A stretch of 64,000 nt of DNA from CAVVSQ01 sp963848825 (GCA_963848825.1 CAWKFA010000017.1:930001-994000), one strand, 5' to 3'. Shown: positions 48,507 through 59,158, numbered from the stretch's first letter. Notes: generated from the sequence alone by a model not told the origin. Numbers and translations are program-made.

Positions 48507-48945
48507 ATGAAGCGACGGCGGCTCCTTAACCTTGGCGTCTTGGTTTCGATTTCGATTCTCTTTCGCGCTGGAAACTTTATGCTTGCTTCCCTTGCCGGCT
48601 CCATGCCGTGGTAGTCGAGGCCCGAGCGGGGAGCGTCTCCGCACGGAAGACCAAGAATTCCTACGCCGAGTTGAGGACTGGTATCACTCCATCGAGGGAC
48701 CTTCGCTCCGACAGCGCTGGCTTCGTTTCAGGGACGGGTGGATCGAAGACGGTTTGAGGCAATCGGACTATGAAGTGACCCTGGAGTTCGAAAACGGTCG
48801 TCGCGAAGAGATGGCTGTTTGGGTGCATGAGACGGATTATGTGCCGGTATACACGGCCCGTTGGTCAGGTAGCTCCGGCGGAACCGGGTATTCCTGCCTC
48901 GCTCGCAGCGAGCCCTTCACTGGTGGCATTGTGGGAGTTCGTTGA
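48507..48945 (+). CDS. Unknown small exported protein (frameshifted)
   Basis: The ATG at 48507 starts a possible signal sequence, MKRRRLLNLGVLVSISILF. After a frame change near 48590 it continues as TEDQEFLRRVEDWYHSIEGP then WIEDGLRQSDYEVTLEFENG to a stop at 48945. About 145 residues. No family recognised. Confidence 0.5.
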
Positions 48946-48947
48946 AA

Positions 48948-49035
48948 ACGTCCAAAATTGTCTGCAACATTAGGACGGTCTGGATTCCCGTTGCCACAGG
49001 TCGTTGCTCCGCCTAGTCCATCCATTCTATGCCTG
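48948..49035. repeat. Dispersed repeat family, partial copy
   Basis: Begins TCCAAAATTGTCTGCAACATTAG (shown in part: AAAATTGTCTGCAACATTAG) and continues with a degraded form of the left half seen at 34683. It overlaps the last codons of the DUF6493-like gene. Confidence 0.65.
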
Positions 49036-52000
49036 GTGCAGAGCGCGGTTAGGCCCTGATTGCCGCGCTGACCATTGCCGCGCTCGCATAATGCGGCCCC
49101 GTAAAGCCTCGCAGAGCACGTTCGCCGAAACATCTCGGTTCGTTTCACCGGTTCGCTGTATTAGCTTGCGGGCCAAGGTACCCGTCTTACCGCAGACTTC
49201 GCTTCCTTCCAATAGATGTCGCAAGGATTCAGCCAGCGGTTGGTCCAAAACAATAAGCCATTCATTGAGGACTGTAAGGAAGTGATGGGTATCCCGGGGA
49301 AGGCTCTTCATCGTCCCAAGCAGAACCTGCACAATCTGGCCGCACACATGCATGTGCAACAAAGACGCTTTGGCAGTGGTATCCAGGATGTTGGCCAAAC
49401 GAACGGGTTTGACGAGGCCGGCTTCCAACAACCGGCCCAGAATTTGTCCCAGTTCCTGGCCGCCGCATCGCCCATCGGCGATGACTTGAATCAGCACATC
49501 AACCGCCAAGCCAGCAACATCGGCATCTCGGCTTGCCAGGGAAACCGCCAATAAAAGTTGAGAAACTTCGGTGAAGGCGGTGTCGGACTCCAACAAAGGT
49601 TCCAGGAAAGCGCTGTTGGCGAAATACGGCGATGCGGTCTTGTTGAGACGCGCGACGACGGCCATGGCGCCCGCCGAATAGAGAGCATCCCTGTTGTGAG
49701 GCCATGCCGATGCAACCCAGCGAAGCGTTGCCCTATCCGAACCCGACCAACGATTTACGTTCAATGGAGACCATTGGCCCTCTCTGTGTAGCAACATCGT
49801 TGGACGCGAAACGACTGAAGCAAAGCTCGATTTATAGGGAGAAACACTGACGAAAAGATACAAGTTATTCTCATCATCATGAGGAAATCTTGTTTTAACA
49901 GGTTCTTTTACCTCCCAGGTGTACTGGGCCGCTGGACGACCGTCCGCCGATTCAAAGCTTGGATTTGCATCAAATCCTCGAAGATCGCCGTATGGCTGCC
50001 GGGCTCGCGCCGCCGCCAAAAGAAATGACAGGGATTTCAATTCGGGCTCGTGTTCACCACCAAGCGCGTATCGAAGTGCGGCTCCGGCTTCTCCCGGCAA
50101 GTCGGCTGCTGCTTTCCTGGCGTGGTCGCGCCGTCCGGCGCCAGCCGTAAGAGCCCCTGGATAAAGTCATGCTTGTCGGGCTCCATTTGCTGGTTTTGCC
50201 ACCAGCAAAGCCTGTCCACCAGAGCAATGGGTTCAATCCAACCGTGGCGATGCGTTGGGCAACCAAACAACGGTGCGGCCTTGGCGATGCGCATGCGAAC
50301 AGCCAACTCAATCAAGCGATGCCAAAGAAATGCCAGGATGCCGACATCATTGTCGTGACTTGCCAAAGTACAACGAAGTTCGGAATTGCACCAGCAGCGG
50401 ATCATCTCCATCAGGCCGGCGTGCACACCCAAGCCTGGACGCGGTGGCAAATGCAGTATGCGCGAGAACAATGGGGAGGTTCGAGCGACAAAATCCTTTG
50501 GCCCTTGATCGCACAGACGGCTAAGCCCATCGAGAAGGCGTTCGAATTCGTCCGCATCCTTCAGGTCCTCGACCGCGCTCGACAGACCTTCGATAAGCTC
50601 GTCGAGGTCTTGAATTGGCTTGAGTCGTGATGCCTCATCACAGCGAGGTACCGCCATGGGGTCAAATGCCAGTGACGGGATTTGGCCGACGTTTTGAGAA
50701 TCCACCAAAGACAAGATGGCATCGATCCCGGCAAACTGCCGCCAAGGTTCCGGGATCGAATTCGCTTCCGCACGCAGGTCGGCGTGATCCTCGCTTGTGG
50801 AGGTGAACGAACCGTCCTGTTCTCGGCCAGCATTTTCATCGGTGCCGCCAAGGTGTTGCAGCAAATCTTTTGCACGTATTTGCAAGGAAGGCTGTAAATT
50901 GTCGAATTGGCCTGCCAGAAGCTGAGTCAGTTGCTGATCTGGTTTTGTGGTAACCTTCTCAAACAAATCCAGGGCGGTCTTTTGGATTTCTTGTTTTTCG
51001 TGACTCATCGCCCGAATGGCTTGCTCTGCAATAGCCTGCCCCAACAATGGGCTCTGCTGCCACAGGAATCCAAGAATTTTGAGGGCTGTTAACGGCGGTC
51101 CTTTCGGTTTCAATTGAAATACAGGCGGGACGGCCATGATAAAGTCCTCGCCGCGCAGGCGTCGTTCCTTGGCAACTCTGGTCAAAGCGTCCAGAATGGA
51201 GCCCACCACGGCAGGGTACGGAAGGCTAAGGTTTTTGAGGTAAAGAGAAAGGAGGCCCTGACGCTCATCATCCGAGACTTCAAGGGTTTCATGAACGCTC
51301 CAGAACCATGCGGTTCGTTTTGGATTCACGCAACGGCCCATGGCTTCAAGACACGCTCTTAGTAATCGCTGCCGATCGAGCGAACCGTCTTTGGACAATT
51401 CAGCGAATGCATAAGCCCAAGACCATTCGTGTTGTCCGTCGCCCGCGGAGAAATGGTCGTTACTTGGATTGAGTGGATACTTGTCAAAGATCTGCCAAAT
51501 TTCGTCCGTTAACAAATCGGGGTCAGCGCGAAGGGCTTCCAGAACATTCCCTCGAAGCGCCCCAGCATTGGATTCGACCATTCGAATGATGTATTGCGGA
51601 TTGGTAGGTTGGGGGCACAAGTGTTCGCGGACTAACCGACGCAAAAATAGCCAACCAAATCCAATCCAGGGCTTGCCGCCAGTTCCCTCGATTTGCTGTA
51701 AAGCCCATTTCTCCAGCCAATCCGGTTTTCGCGCTCAAGATCTGAAAGACCAAGTCTTGGGCAGAAGTCAGATTAGCAGCCCCGAAGGACAGAGCCCCGA
51801 TCTTTTTCGCTTCGCCCCAGGAACATAAGCCGAGAATTGCAAGGTCAATCTTCGACTGAAAAATCCATCCTTGTTGCCAACTTGCCAAAGCAGTGTCCGC
51901 GTCAGCCTCCGTCGTTTCAGGCCGTCCAGTGAATAATCCCAGGAGACTTGCCTGCACCCCTGCTTGAAAAAACTGCTCTATTTGTCGGCTTCTTTGCCGT

Positions 52001-52122
52001 TTCATAAGAACCGGAATCTTGGCGAGCTTTTTTCGTTCGGAGCTTGAAAGAGGTGCTATTAGCGCAACCAGTCCCTCCATTGACTCGTTCGTAATCTCGT
52101 ACTCAAGCTCTTCCGGCGACAT
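49027..52122 (-). CDS. Large helical-repeat protein, DUF6493-like (two frameshifts)
   Basis: About 1,030 residues, starting MSPEELEYEITNESMEGLVA at 52122. Frame changes near 51640 and near 50080 join three long open frames. The whole protein looks like alpha-helical HEAT-type repeats (ALKILGFLWQQSPLLGQAIA, then EIQKTALDLFEKVTTKPDQQ, then VSQLLLAVSLASRDADVAGL). Length, repeat style and its position directly after a SWIM zinc-finger gene fit the DUF6493 family. No enzyme motif is visible. It probably works as a scaffold or partner of the SWIM protein. The 3' end runs into a dispersed-repeat copy, so the original C-terminus may have been altered. Confidence 0.65.
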
Positions 52123-52147
52123 TATCTGAATCCGTTGGCGAGAGGGC

Positions 52148-53519
52148 TTAGTTCGCTTCAGTCGGTTCCCCAAGCAATCGTGCGGCCAAGATATGTTTGC
52201 ATGGCCCGCGTTGGTTGCGATGCTTGCTGTACCAGGGACAGGTGCATTTGTCGCCATCCGGCGCAAGAAGGACACGATGTTCCACAGCGGTCCCCTGCAC
52301 CATCACTTCGGCGAGCTCGTCGCCCTTCCCGACAACCTGGACAGTGCGCACTTTGCCTTCCGAGACAAGTTGGCGCATCCAGCAGGCGCGGTTGTAAGGA
52401 TTCGACCAGCTCCATATCGAACGGTAGTTCACGATGAAAATAGGCTTGGCGTGAAATGTCGTAGCCAACCAAACCGCGTGCCGCCAGCACCGCCAGCGCG
52501 GCTTCTATTTGTGCTTCCTTCAAACCACATTTTTCCGCTACCCCGCGGGCATGAATCCGAGCCTGCCAGCGCAAAGCGGCTTGAACGTGCGGCAGGGCCT
52601 CGTGCCAATCCTTACTCGCCAGGTGATGCAAGACTTGTCCTTCGCCCGAGAAGCCACGCCAAATGTCCGGACTGATTAAAAGCACGAACCGGCCGATGTC
52701 GTACTGGACTTCCCAGGCGCTGACACATAGATCGGCATTTGCCCAAACTCGCAGCCGTTGAGCCTGACCCAAAAGCCCTTCCAGGATGAGTAGACGCTCC
52801 GTGCCTGTCACACGTACGGCGCCGGGTCTCGCGCTGACTGAGACGCAGGCCACGGCCTAACGGTGTTACCCACGAGGGTTGCTTTGGTCCCGCCTGCGCG
52901 GCAAACCACGAATGAATTTACGTGCTTCGCTTCCGGGCAATTCAAAACGCAGTTTCATGCTCGGCTGCAAGGCCTGGACCTCCGTAAACCCCTTGATCCA
53001 GCGCACTGGCAAGGAAACCTTTTTCTCCACCACCGTTTCTGCGTTGTTGGTCCATTGAACTTCTTCCAGTCCGACGGCCAGCTTTACCTTGTCTCCGTCC
53101 CTCACCTGGGCGAGGGCGGATCGCATCGATGCGTTGAAATCGACATTCGTGGTCCCTCGTCCCTGGATGTCACGATCAAAACCTTCGGCATCCAAATCGA
53201 CGCGCGCGTATACACCGCAACAAGAACTAAAACCCTCGAAACGCACCAGCTCCTCATTGCAAGTAGCCACGGGATCCAGTTGAATCAAGGCGCGCGGCAA
53301 GTAAAAACGGCTGCTCACCACTTTGGCAAGCGTCAACAACATGTTTGCGACTGGGCCGGGCTGCCGAAGAAACCCCGAAAAAAAGAGGGCTGGGTGCGCA
53401 TGTTGGCTGTCTTGGCTACTGCACGTCGCCAACCGCAAGCCCCACGCACTGGCTTCCCGCACCAATTCGGACGGATAAGGATAGCGGTACGTGTAATCGA
53501 TTCGAGCCGCGACACTCAT
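52148..53519 (-). CDS. SWIM zinc-finger protein (frameshifted)
   Basis: About 455 residues. It carries a C-terminal SWIM zinc finger CTCPWYSKHRNQRGPCKH (C-x-C-xn-C-x-H) near 52200. The N-terminal domain runs from 53519 (MSVAARIDYTYRYPYPSELV), with LRFELPGSEARKFIRGLPR before the first frame change (about 52890), LGRGLRLSQRET before the second (about 52810), then VTGTERLLILEGLLGQ onward, and a third change near 52400. An upstream in-frame start at 53627 is possible. SWIM domains bind nucleic acid or protein. The stop is 25 bp from the start of the DUF6493-like gene, so the two form an operon. Confidence 0.78.
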
Positions 53520-53750
53520 GGCGTTACCCGGAAGAGTACCGATACATCGATGAAACGTACATACTTTATCCCGTAAGCGCTGCCCTTGCAAATAAGTTAC
53601 AAGTTCGGCAGCGGGGGATTCATTCAAGGCGCCGACGTATGCACCGCCGCCTCAAGTCGCTAAGTCGCTTTGACATCCGGTGGCGCCGAAAATGGCTGTC
53701 CCTCCTGGACAGTACCTTACCCGCCCAGTTTTCGGGGCCCACTTCCCCTT

Positions 53751-54723
53751 TTATTTCTTCTGCTCGGATTCGCCTCGATCCTTTTGATCGTGCGCCGGGC
53801 GAGCTGCGGAAATCTTTGCGACATAGAACGTGCCGTGGTAGCCGTCGCGAGGCTTTGGGAAAATTTCGATGAAGGGATCGTCTCCGCGATCGATGCCGTT
53901 CATCTTGGTCGGGCCAGCGCCCTTTTCGGTCTCAACCCACGCATCACCGCCGCGGAAGTCAACGTTGAGGCTTATGGCGTCAGGCACGGCCTGGGCAATA
54001 TGCCAACCCATTGGGGTGTATTTCGCATCCCCGGGCAGGCCCTTGCTCAATCTGGTGTGAACGTTTCCGGCAAGAACCACGACATTCGACTTTGGAAATC
54101 CTCTTCTGGCTGCAAGGACCGCCTCAGCCATTGCACGGTCTCTGCCCTTCACCAGCGCTTCGAGTTGCTCAAGCTCTTTCGGCGTGATCAATTTGGGATC
54201 AACATTTGGTAACTCCACATTGATGTCCATGGCGACGATGCGGACATCACCACCTTGTTTGTTGAGTCGGCGCATCAATTCAATCATCGCAAACATGCCA
54301 ACGCTGCGCGGCCATCCTCACCGGACCAGTGTGGGCCCGACAACAAAGCTGTAATGGCAGGTCGACTCCCGTCACTTTGCAAGAACTGGTTCAGCGAACG
54401 TTGTTCTGAAGAGGAGATCTCCACACAAAGAATGGTTGGGATTCGTTCGATCTGAGCTGAGCGAACGAGCGTTGCGACCAATACCGGTGTTTCCCACGTT
54501 CCATGTATTTCACCAATGAGCACGGTCGCAGGAGACTTCAGCACCCGCGCGCTCCCTGGAATCGCATCCTTGAGAGGAAACTCGACGGGCCTCTCTCTGC
54601 TTGCGCCTGTTGCGAATGAGCACCGCCGCCCAACGTGAGCAAAGCAATCGTCGCTGAGAGACAAAGAATTTGTCCGACCCGACGAGGCCGGCCTGAGTCT
54701 AAGGCCGAAAGCTTGCCATACAT
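53751..54723 (-). CDS. Exported ChaN/Tiki-superfamily-like protein (frameshifted)
   Basis: About 320 residues. The ATG at 54723 has GGGAGG upstream and starts a signal sequence (VGQILCLSATIALLTLGGGA). The motif SPATVLIGEIHGTWETPVLV, the later EQRSLNQFLQSDGS and VVLAGNVHTRLSKG match the GE.H and GN.H metal-site pattern of the ChaN/TraB/Tiki superfamily. Frame changes lie near 54590 and 54300. It is likely periplasmic. Reaction unknown; haem binding or a metallopeptidase-like activity are both possible in this superfamily. Confidence 0.65.
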
Positions 54724-55280
54724 TAGAAACCTCCCCGGTAGGAAAAGGGCGCATCCAGCCTGCTCCCCTTTTGTCCAGAACCGCTTCCTTGTTCGGAAGG
54801 TGCGCTCTGCGCTGGTGTCCGCAACTCCGAAGCAGTTTTCACTGGGAATTTTACCCCGGTCGATCCGTTATTTGTCATTTAACGACCCCTCAACCCGCGG
54901 TCAATATCGCTGGCGGCGACGGAGTCTGCTGATTTGCCCCGGTGCCGTCGACACCCACGTCAAAGTTTTGAGCAAGCCCATGGCCCATCGACCTGAACCG
55001 GAACCGCCTTGATGGCGACCAAGGCGAAGGTGTTGAGTTTGGCGTGCATTCGTGCACACAAAGAGCCTATACGGATAACCCCATTTTGCGAAAAATAATC
55101 GCGTCGGTTGGCGAACCGCCATGTAGTCGAACAGATATATATCAACTACCATGAGCAAGTCATTTGCGGCCCGAGGCCTAAATGACCTGTACATGGAAGC
55201 AGCATAACGAATCGCAGAAGATAGGGAAAATTTTCGTCCCCCAGATGATCGGCGATACTTGCGAGAAGGAGGTCCTTGCA
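54724..55280. other. Intergenic region
   Basis: 557 bp between a minus-strand and a plus-strand gene. Minus-strand open frames exist (for example through NRRDYFSQNGVIRIGSLCAR near 55080) but lack start signals and family resemblance. Nothing else recognised apart from the AAGGAGGT ribosome-binding site at 55266-55273. Confidence 0.45.
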
Positions 55281-55835
55281 ATGGGTAACTTCTATGTGAA
55301 TTTCACGGCGCGTGGGCCAGAACAGGCAGCGATCGTCCGGTCGCTTCGGTCAGCGAATCGTAAGGCATTTGTCGGGCCGACGCTCAATGCCCTGACCGTC
55401 TATTTTGACGAGCTGGCTGACACCCAAGACGGTGCGGAAATAACTCATGTCGGCCAAGTAACCTCCCGGGATCTCAATGCGACTGTCCTCGCCGTTCTCA
55501 ACCACGATGACGACATCCTAATTTACTGGCTTTTCGAAAAAGGCAAGATCGTTGACGAGTATAATTCCTGTCCTGGATATTTCGACGGTGGGGAAGATAC
55601 GCCGTCAGGGGGCGACGCGGAGAAGCTCTGTGTCGCTTTCGCGGTCGGTGAGAATGTCAAGGCGGTCGATGGCGTGCTCCACAACAAAGAATATACCTTC
55701 GCGCTGGATCGCCATGTCGCTCTGGCTGAGCTATTGGGGCTTCCGTCAGATTACATTGGAGCCTCGTACCGCGATCTCAAAGGGGAAGAAACTCCTGAAG
55801 GTGCAAGCAGCGCGGGCTTCGTTCAAGTCGAATAA
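55281..55835 (+). CDS. Unknown conserved-looking protein
   Basis: A 184-residue intact frame with the start MGNFYVNFTARGPEQAAIVR fixed by AAGGAGGT seven bases upstream. It reads as an alpha/beta domain (LNALTVYFDELADTQDGAEI, then DLNATVLAVLNHDDDILIYW) and has EYNSCPGYFDGG. No named family recognised. The strong ribosome-binding site makes it a confident gene of unknown role. Confidence 0.7.
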   Translation: MGNFYVNFTARGPEQAAIVRSLRSANRKAFVGPTLNALTVYFDELADTQDGAEITHVGQVTSRDLNATVLAVLNHDDDILIYWLFEKGKIVDEYNSCPGYFDGGEDTPSGGDAEKLCVAFAVGENVKAVDGVLHNKEYTFALDRHVALAELLGLPSDYIGASYRDLKGEETPEGASSAGFVQVE

Positions 55836-55994
55836 CCCTCATGCGATGTTTTGAATTGCGTTACCTTTGTGCGTCTCAATTCGTTCCCTTTAGCTTGTTG
55901 TCATTTCCGAACCGTAAGTAATTAACTAATCGCCCTTTGCAATTGGCGACACGCCCCCGGACCCTGTTTTCGTCATTTTACGGCGGATTGCGCT

Positions 55995-56045
55995 TTGACC
56001 GGCTGCCGCAAGTGTGTAAATTATCAATAATGAGATTCAATCTCA
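55995..56045 (+). promoter_or_regulatory. Candidate feo promoter with Fur-like operator
   Basis: TTGACC (55995-56000), 16 bp, TAAATT (56017-56022) is a candidate promoter. Immediately after, TGAGATTCAATCTCA at 56031-56045 is a perfect 7-1-7 palindrome, the geometry of Fur-family operators. It would overlap the transcription start, 29 bp before the first feoA start, so iron-dependent repression is expected. Confidence 0.55.
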
Positions 56046-56073
56046 ATTACATCACGCGGCATGCGAGCTAATT

Positions 56074-56319
56074 GTGGACAACCTCCTTTTGCCCCTTGAG
56101 CTTTTAAGGGCCGGCGAATGGGCCGAAGTGGCCGAGGTTTTTGGAGAAGCTTCCTGTGTCGGGCGCATGGCGGAACTGGGAGTGGCCATTGGCAGTCGGT
56201 TGCGTATTCTCCGGCAGGGCAGTCCTTGCCTCTTGCAGGTAGGCCAGTCTCGTCTCAGTCTGCGCGGCAACGACACATTGCAAATTCTTGTTCGACCACT
56301 CGCCTGCGTGGTCCACTAA
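56074..56319 (+). CDS. feoA: FeoA-domain protein 1
   Basis: An 81-residue SH3-like FeoA protein: LRAGEWAEVAEVFGEASCVG, then RMAELGVAIGSRLRILRQGS and QSRLSLRGNDTLQILV. The start is GTG at 56074. The stop overlaps the next ATG (TAATG). FeoA supports FeoB in Fe(II) uptake at the inner membrane. It is more divergent than the second copy. Confidence 0.8.
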   Translation: MDNLLLPLELLRAGEWAEVAEVFGEASCVGRMAELGVAIGSRLRILRQGSPCLLQVGQSRLSLRGNDTLQILVRPLACVVH

Positions 56320-56546
56320 TGACGTCTTTGAATAATTTACAGGTCGGTCAGCGTGCCCGGGTGCAGGCCGTTGTCGGGAGCGATCCGGTTGTACAGCGCC
56401 TGCTCGAGATGGGACTGCTTGAGGGCGAAGAAATTGAAGTAATTGGTTTCGCGCCTCTGGGGGATCCCATGGAAATACGGATGCGGGACTTTCGCTTGAG
56501 TCTCCGCCGTAAAGAAGCCGCGGGAGTGACCGTGGTCGTGTTGTAA
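56319..56546 (+). CDS. feoA: FeoA-domain protein 2
   Basis: A 75-residue FeoA protein with the standard pattern LQVGQRARVQAVVGSDPVVQ, RLLEMGLLEGEEIEVIGFAP, LGDPMEIRMRDFRLSLRRKE. It is translationally coupled to the first feoA and lies 62 bp before feoB. Tandem feoA genes before one feoB occur in several phyla; the two products may form a heteromer. Confidence 0.88.
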   Translation: MTSLNNLQVGQRARVQAVVGSDPVVQRLLEMGLLEGEEIEVIGFAPLGDPMEIRMRDFRLSLRRKEAAGVTVVVL

Positions 56547-56608
56547 TCCATCTTTTGGCCTTCGAAATCTTGTCACGCGCGGCGTGATGCCTACCGAAAA
56601 ATGTTTTC

Positions 56609-58880
56609 ATGGTTGCGCTTCGAACCCCTCTCATCGCGTTAGTTGGCAATCCTAATACCGGCAAAACTACGCTTTTTAATGCTCTCGCGGGCATGAACCA
56701 ACGCGTCGGCAATTATCCCGGCGTCACCGTAGAAACCAAGAAAGGCAAGTTTCGCCACCAGGAACTCACTTTCGACGTCATTGATTTGCCCGGGACCTAT
56801 AGCCTCGCGCCGCGCAGCCCGGATGAGATGGTGGCGGTCGAAGTCATTCTGGGGCAATTACCGGACGAACCGAGGCCGGACGTGGTCGTGACCATCGTCG
56901 ATGCTTCGAACGTGGATCGCAATCTCTATCTCATGACCCAGGTGATGGAGTTGGGCGTCCCCGTGATCGTCGCCTTGAATATGATGGATGTCGCCAGGGG
57001 CCAGGGGCTCTGCATCGACGTTGACCAGCTGGCCAAGAACCTGGGAGTGCCGGTCATTCCCCTCGAAGCCAATAAACGCGTTGGCCTTGGCCTGTTGAAA
57101 GACGCCATCGCGCAGCACCCTGGCAGCTCCCACCACGACCGCGGGCCCGGTCTTTCCCGAGGCTTTCGAAAAAGAAGTAGCGACGGCGGCCGCGACACTC
57201 GGCGCCGGCGTCCCGGTGTTTCTGGTTCGGCGCCTGTTGCTCGATGTCGGCGGGCAGACGGAGCGACTCCTCATTAGACAATACGGCAACGAGCTTGGCC
57301 CGGCGATTCAGCACGCCCGCGAGCGCCTCACCCAGGCCGGTTGCGCGGTGCCCGGCGTGGAAGCACGCGCCCGCTACGCCTGGATTCGGGCCGCGACCGC
57401 CAACTGTGTGCGGCGGCCAGCGCAGCGCGTAGTAAGCTGGACAGACCGTCTGGATAAAGTTCTCACGCACAAGGTCTGGGGAACGCTTATCTTCATGTTC
57501 GTCATGTTTCTCGTTTTCGAGTCCATCTTTTTCCTGGCCGATCCCTTGATGAGGTTGATTTCCGAAGGCAAGGACCTCATCGGCGCCTCGGTCGCCGAAC
57601 TCATGGAGCCCGGGCCCTTGCGCGGGTTGCTTGTCGATGGGATCATCCAGGGTGTCGGTAGTGTCGTGGTCTTTTTACCGCAGATTCTTATCCTGTTCGC
57701 CTTCATTGCCGTCCTTGAAGATTGCGGCTACATGGCCCGAACGGCTTACTTGATGGATCGTCTCATGTCGCGCTGCGGGCTCAATGGCAAATCGTTCATT
57801 CCGCTGTTGTCCTCCGTGGCCTGCGCGGTGCCGGGCATCATGGCAGCTCGCGTTATCGAGAATCGTCGCGACCGTTTGGCCACGATTTTGGTGGCGCCGC
57901 TCATGAGTTGCTCGGCCCGGCTGCCAGTTTATATGCTCCTGATCGGCGCCTTTCTGAGTAGTTATGCCTGGTGGGTGCCCGGCCTGACCCTGTTTGCCAT
58001 GTATGCCATCGGGCTCATCGTGGCCCCGCTCATGGCCTTCTGCCTCAAACGTACGTTGCTGCGGGGTGAGACGCCCGTATTCGTCATGGAGATGCCGCTT
58101 TACAAGGTCCCGTCGCTGCGCCTGATCGTCCATCGAGCGGTCGATAGCGGCTGGATGTTCTTGCGGCGGGCCGGGACGCTTATAATGGCCAGCATGGTCC
58201 TGGTTTGGGCCCTTTTGTACTTCCCCTACGCTGGACCTGACGGCAAAAGCTATGACGCCGCGATTGGCGAACTCGAAAAGTCCATCGCGGAACCGAGCGC
58301 GGAACGTCGCCAACTGGAAACGGAGCTGGAAACCGCCAAAGACAATGAGGACCCCCAGGAGGTGCGGTCCCTGGAGACGAAGCTCTACGCTCTCGAAGAG
58401 AAGTTGGGGCCGGTCGAAACCAAGATCAACAACTTGTACAGCGAGTGGAAAGGGCAAAGCTATTTGGGCAGGGCCGGCAAAATGCTTGAGCCGGTGGTTG
58501 CCCCATTGGGCTGGGATTGGCGAATCGGCATGGCCGCCCTGGCGAGCTTTCCCGCCCGTGAGGTAATGGTGGGTACCATGGGTATGATTTTCAACCAGGG
58601 CCAGGGCGAGGCGCGTGAAGAGAAATACCAGGCCCGCATCGGTCACACCCTCAAGGAGAGCCACTGGGATGGCCAACCGGAACGTAAACTGTTCACGATT
58701 CCGGTGGCGCTGTCGGTGATGGTCTTCTTTGCCCTGTGTTGCCAGTGTGTTTCGACTTTGGCCGTCATCAAACGGGAAACCAATAGCTGGGCATGGCCTG
58801 TATTTACGTTCGTTTACATGACGCTGCTGGCCTATGTCGGAGCGTTTCTTACTTACTGGATCGGGAGCACGCTCCTTTAG
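56609..58880 (+). CDS. feoB: Ferrous iron transport protein B (one frameshift)
   Basis: About 755 residues. The N-terminal G domain has G1 GNPNTGKTT, G3 DLPGTYSL and G4 NMMD. After a frame change near 57120 the polytopic transport domain follows with two gate regions (FLPQILILFAFIAVLEDCGY, then SSVACAVPGIMAARVIENRR, then LMSCSARLPVYMLLIGAF). A charged coiled-coil insertion of about 65 residues (ELEKSIAEPSAERRQLETEL onward) sits in a loop before the last helices. FeoB imports Fe(II) through the inner membrane. The operon is feoA-feoA-feoB-Cys-rich protein. Confidence 0.92.
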
Positions 58881-58884
58881 AGCG

Positions 58885-58919
58885 TTCGGAAAAAAGGGGT
58901 CAGACCCCTTTTTTCCGAA
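58885..58919. repeat. Perfect palindrome with GGGGTCAGACCCC core
   Basis: TTCGGAAAAAAGGGGTC, one A, then its exact inverse: 17-bp arms around a single base, starting 5 bp after the feoB stop. It shares the core of the REP-like elements at 1-55 and 23076-23182 but has different outer arms. The T-run in the right arm could let it serve as a terminator or attenuator for feoB. Confidence 0.9.
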
Positions 58920-58954
58920 AGCTTTAAGGGGCGCGCTGCGGCGCGGGTGGCATC

Positions 58955-59158
58955 ATGAACGTGCAGCTGCTGGCTGTGTTGACGCTTGTCGGTTTGGCGA
59001 GCTGTTATTTGCTTTGGCGAGGATCGATGTTCTGGCGAGGTGGCAAAAAGAACTGCGGCGGCGGTTGCTGCGCGACTAAACCAGCCACGCCAGAAACCGA
59101 TAAGATTGTCGCAATTTCCCTGGAAAAACTACGAGGCCCCAGGCGTGGCCGTAGCTAA
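58955..59158 (+). CDS. FeoB-associated Cys-rich membrane protein
   Basis: A 67-residue protein: one N-terminal membrane helix (NVQLLAVLTLVGLASCYLLW), then KKNCGGGCCATK and a short charged tail. Small Cys-rich membrane proteins of this form are often encoded after feoB and may shuttle iron or stabilise the complex. It lies 75 bp after feoB in the same direction, with the palindrome between. Confidence 0.75.
   Translation: MNVQLLAVLTLVGLASCYLLWRGSMFWRGGKKNCGGGCCATKPATPETDKIVAISLEKLRGPRRGRS

Noticed and set aside
54901..55281. Minus-strand frame of 126 residues before the unknown gene at 55281
   Set aside because: Its N-terminus overlaps the upstream region and ribosome-binding site of the plus-strand gene, and no start signal or family is visible.
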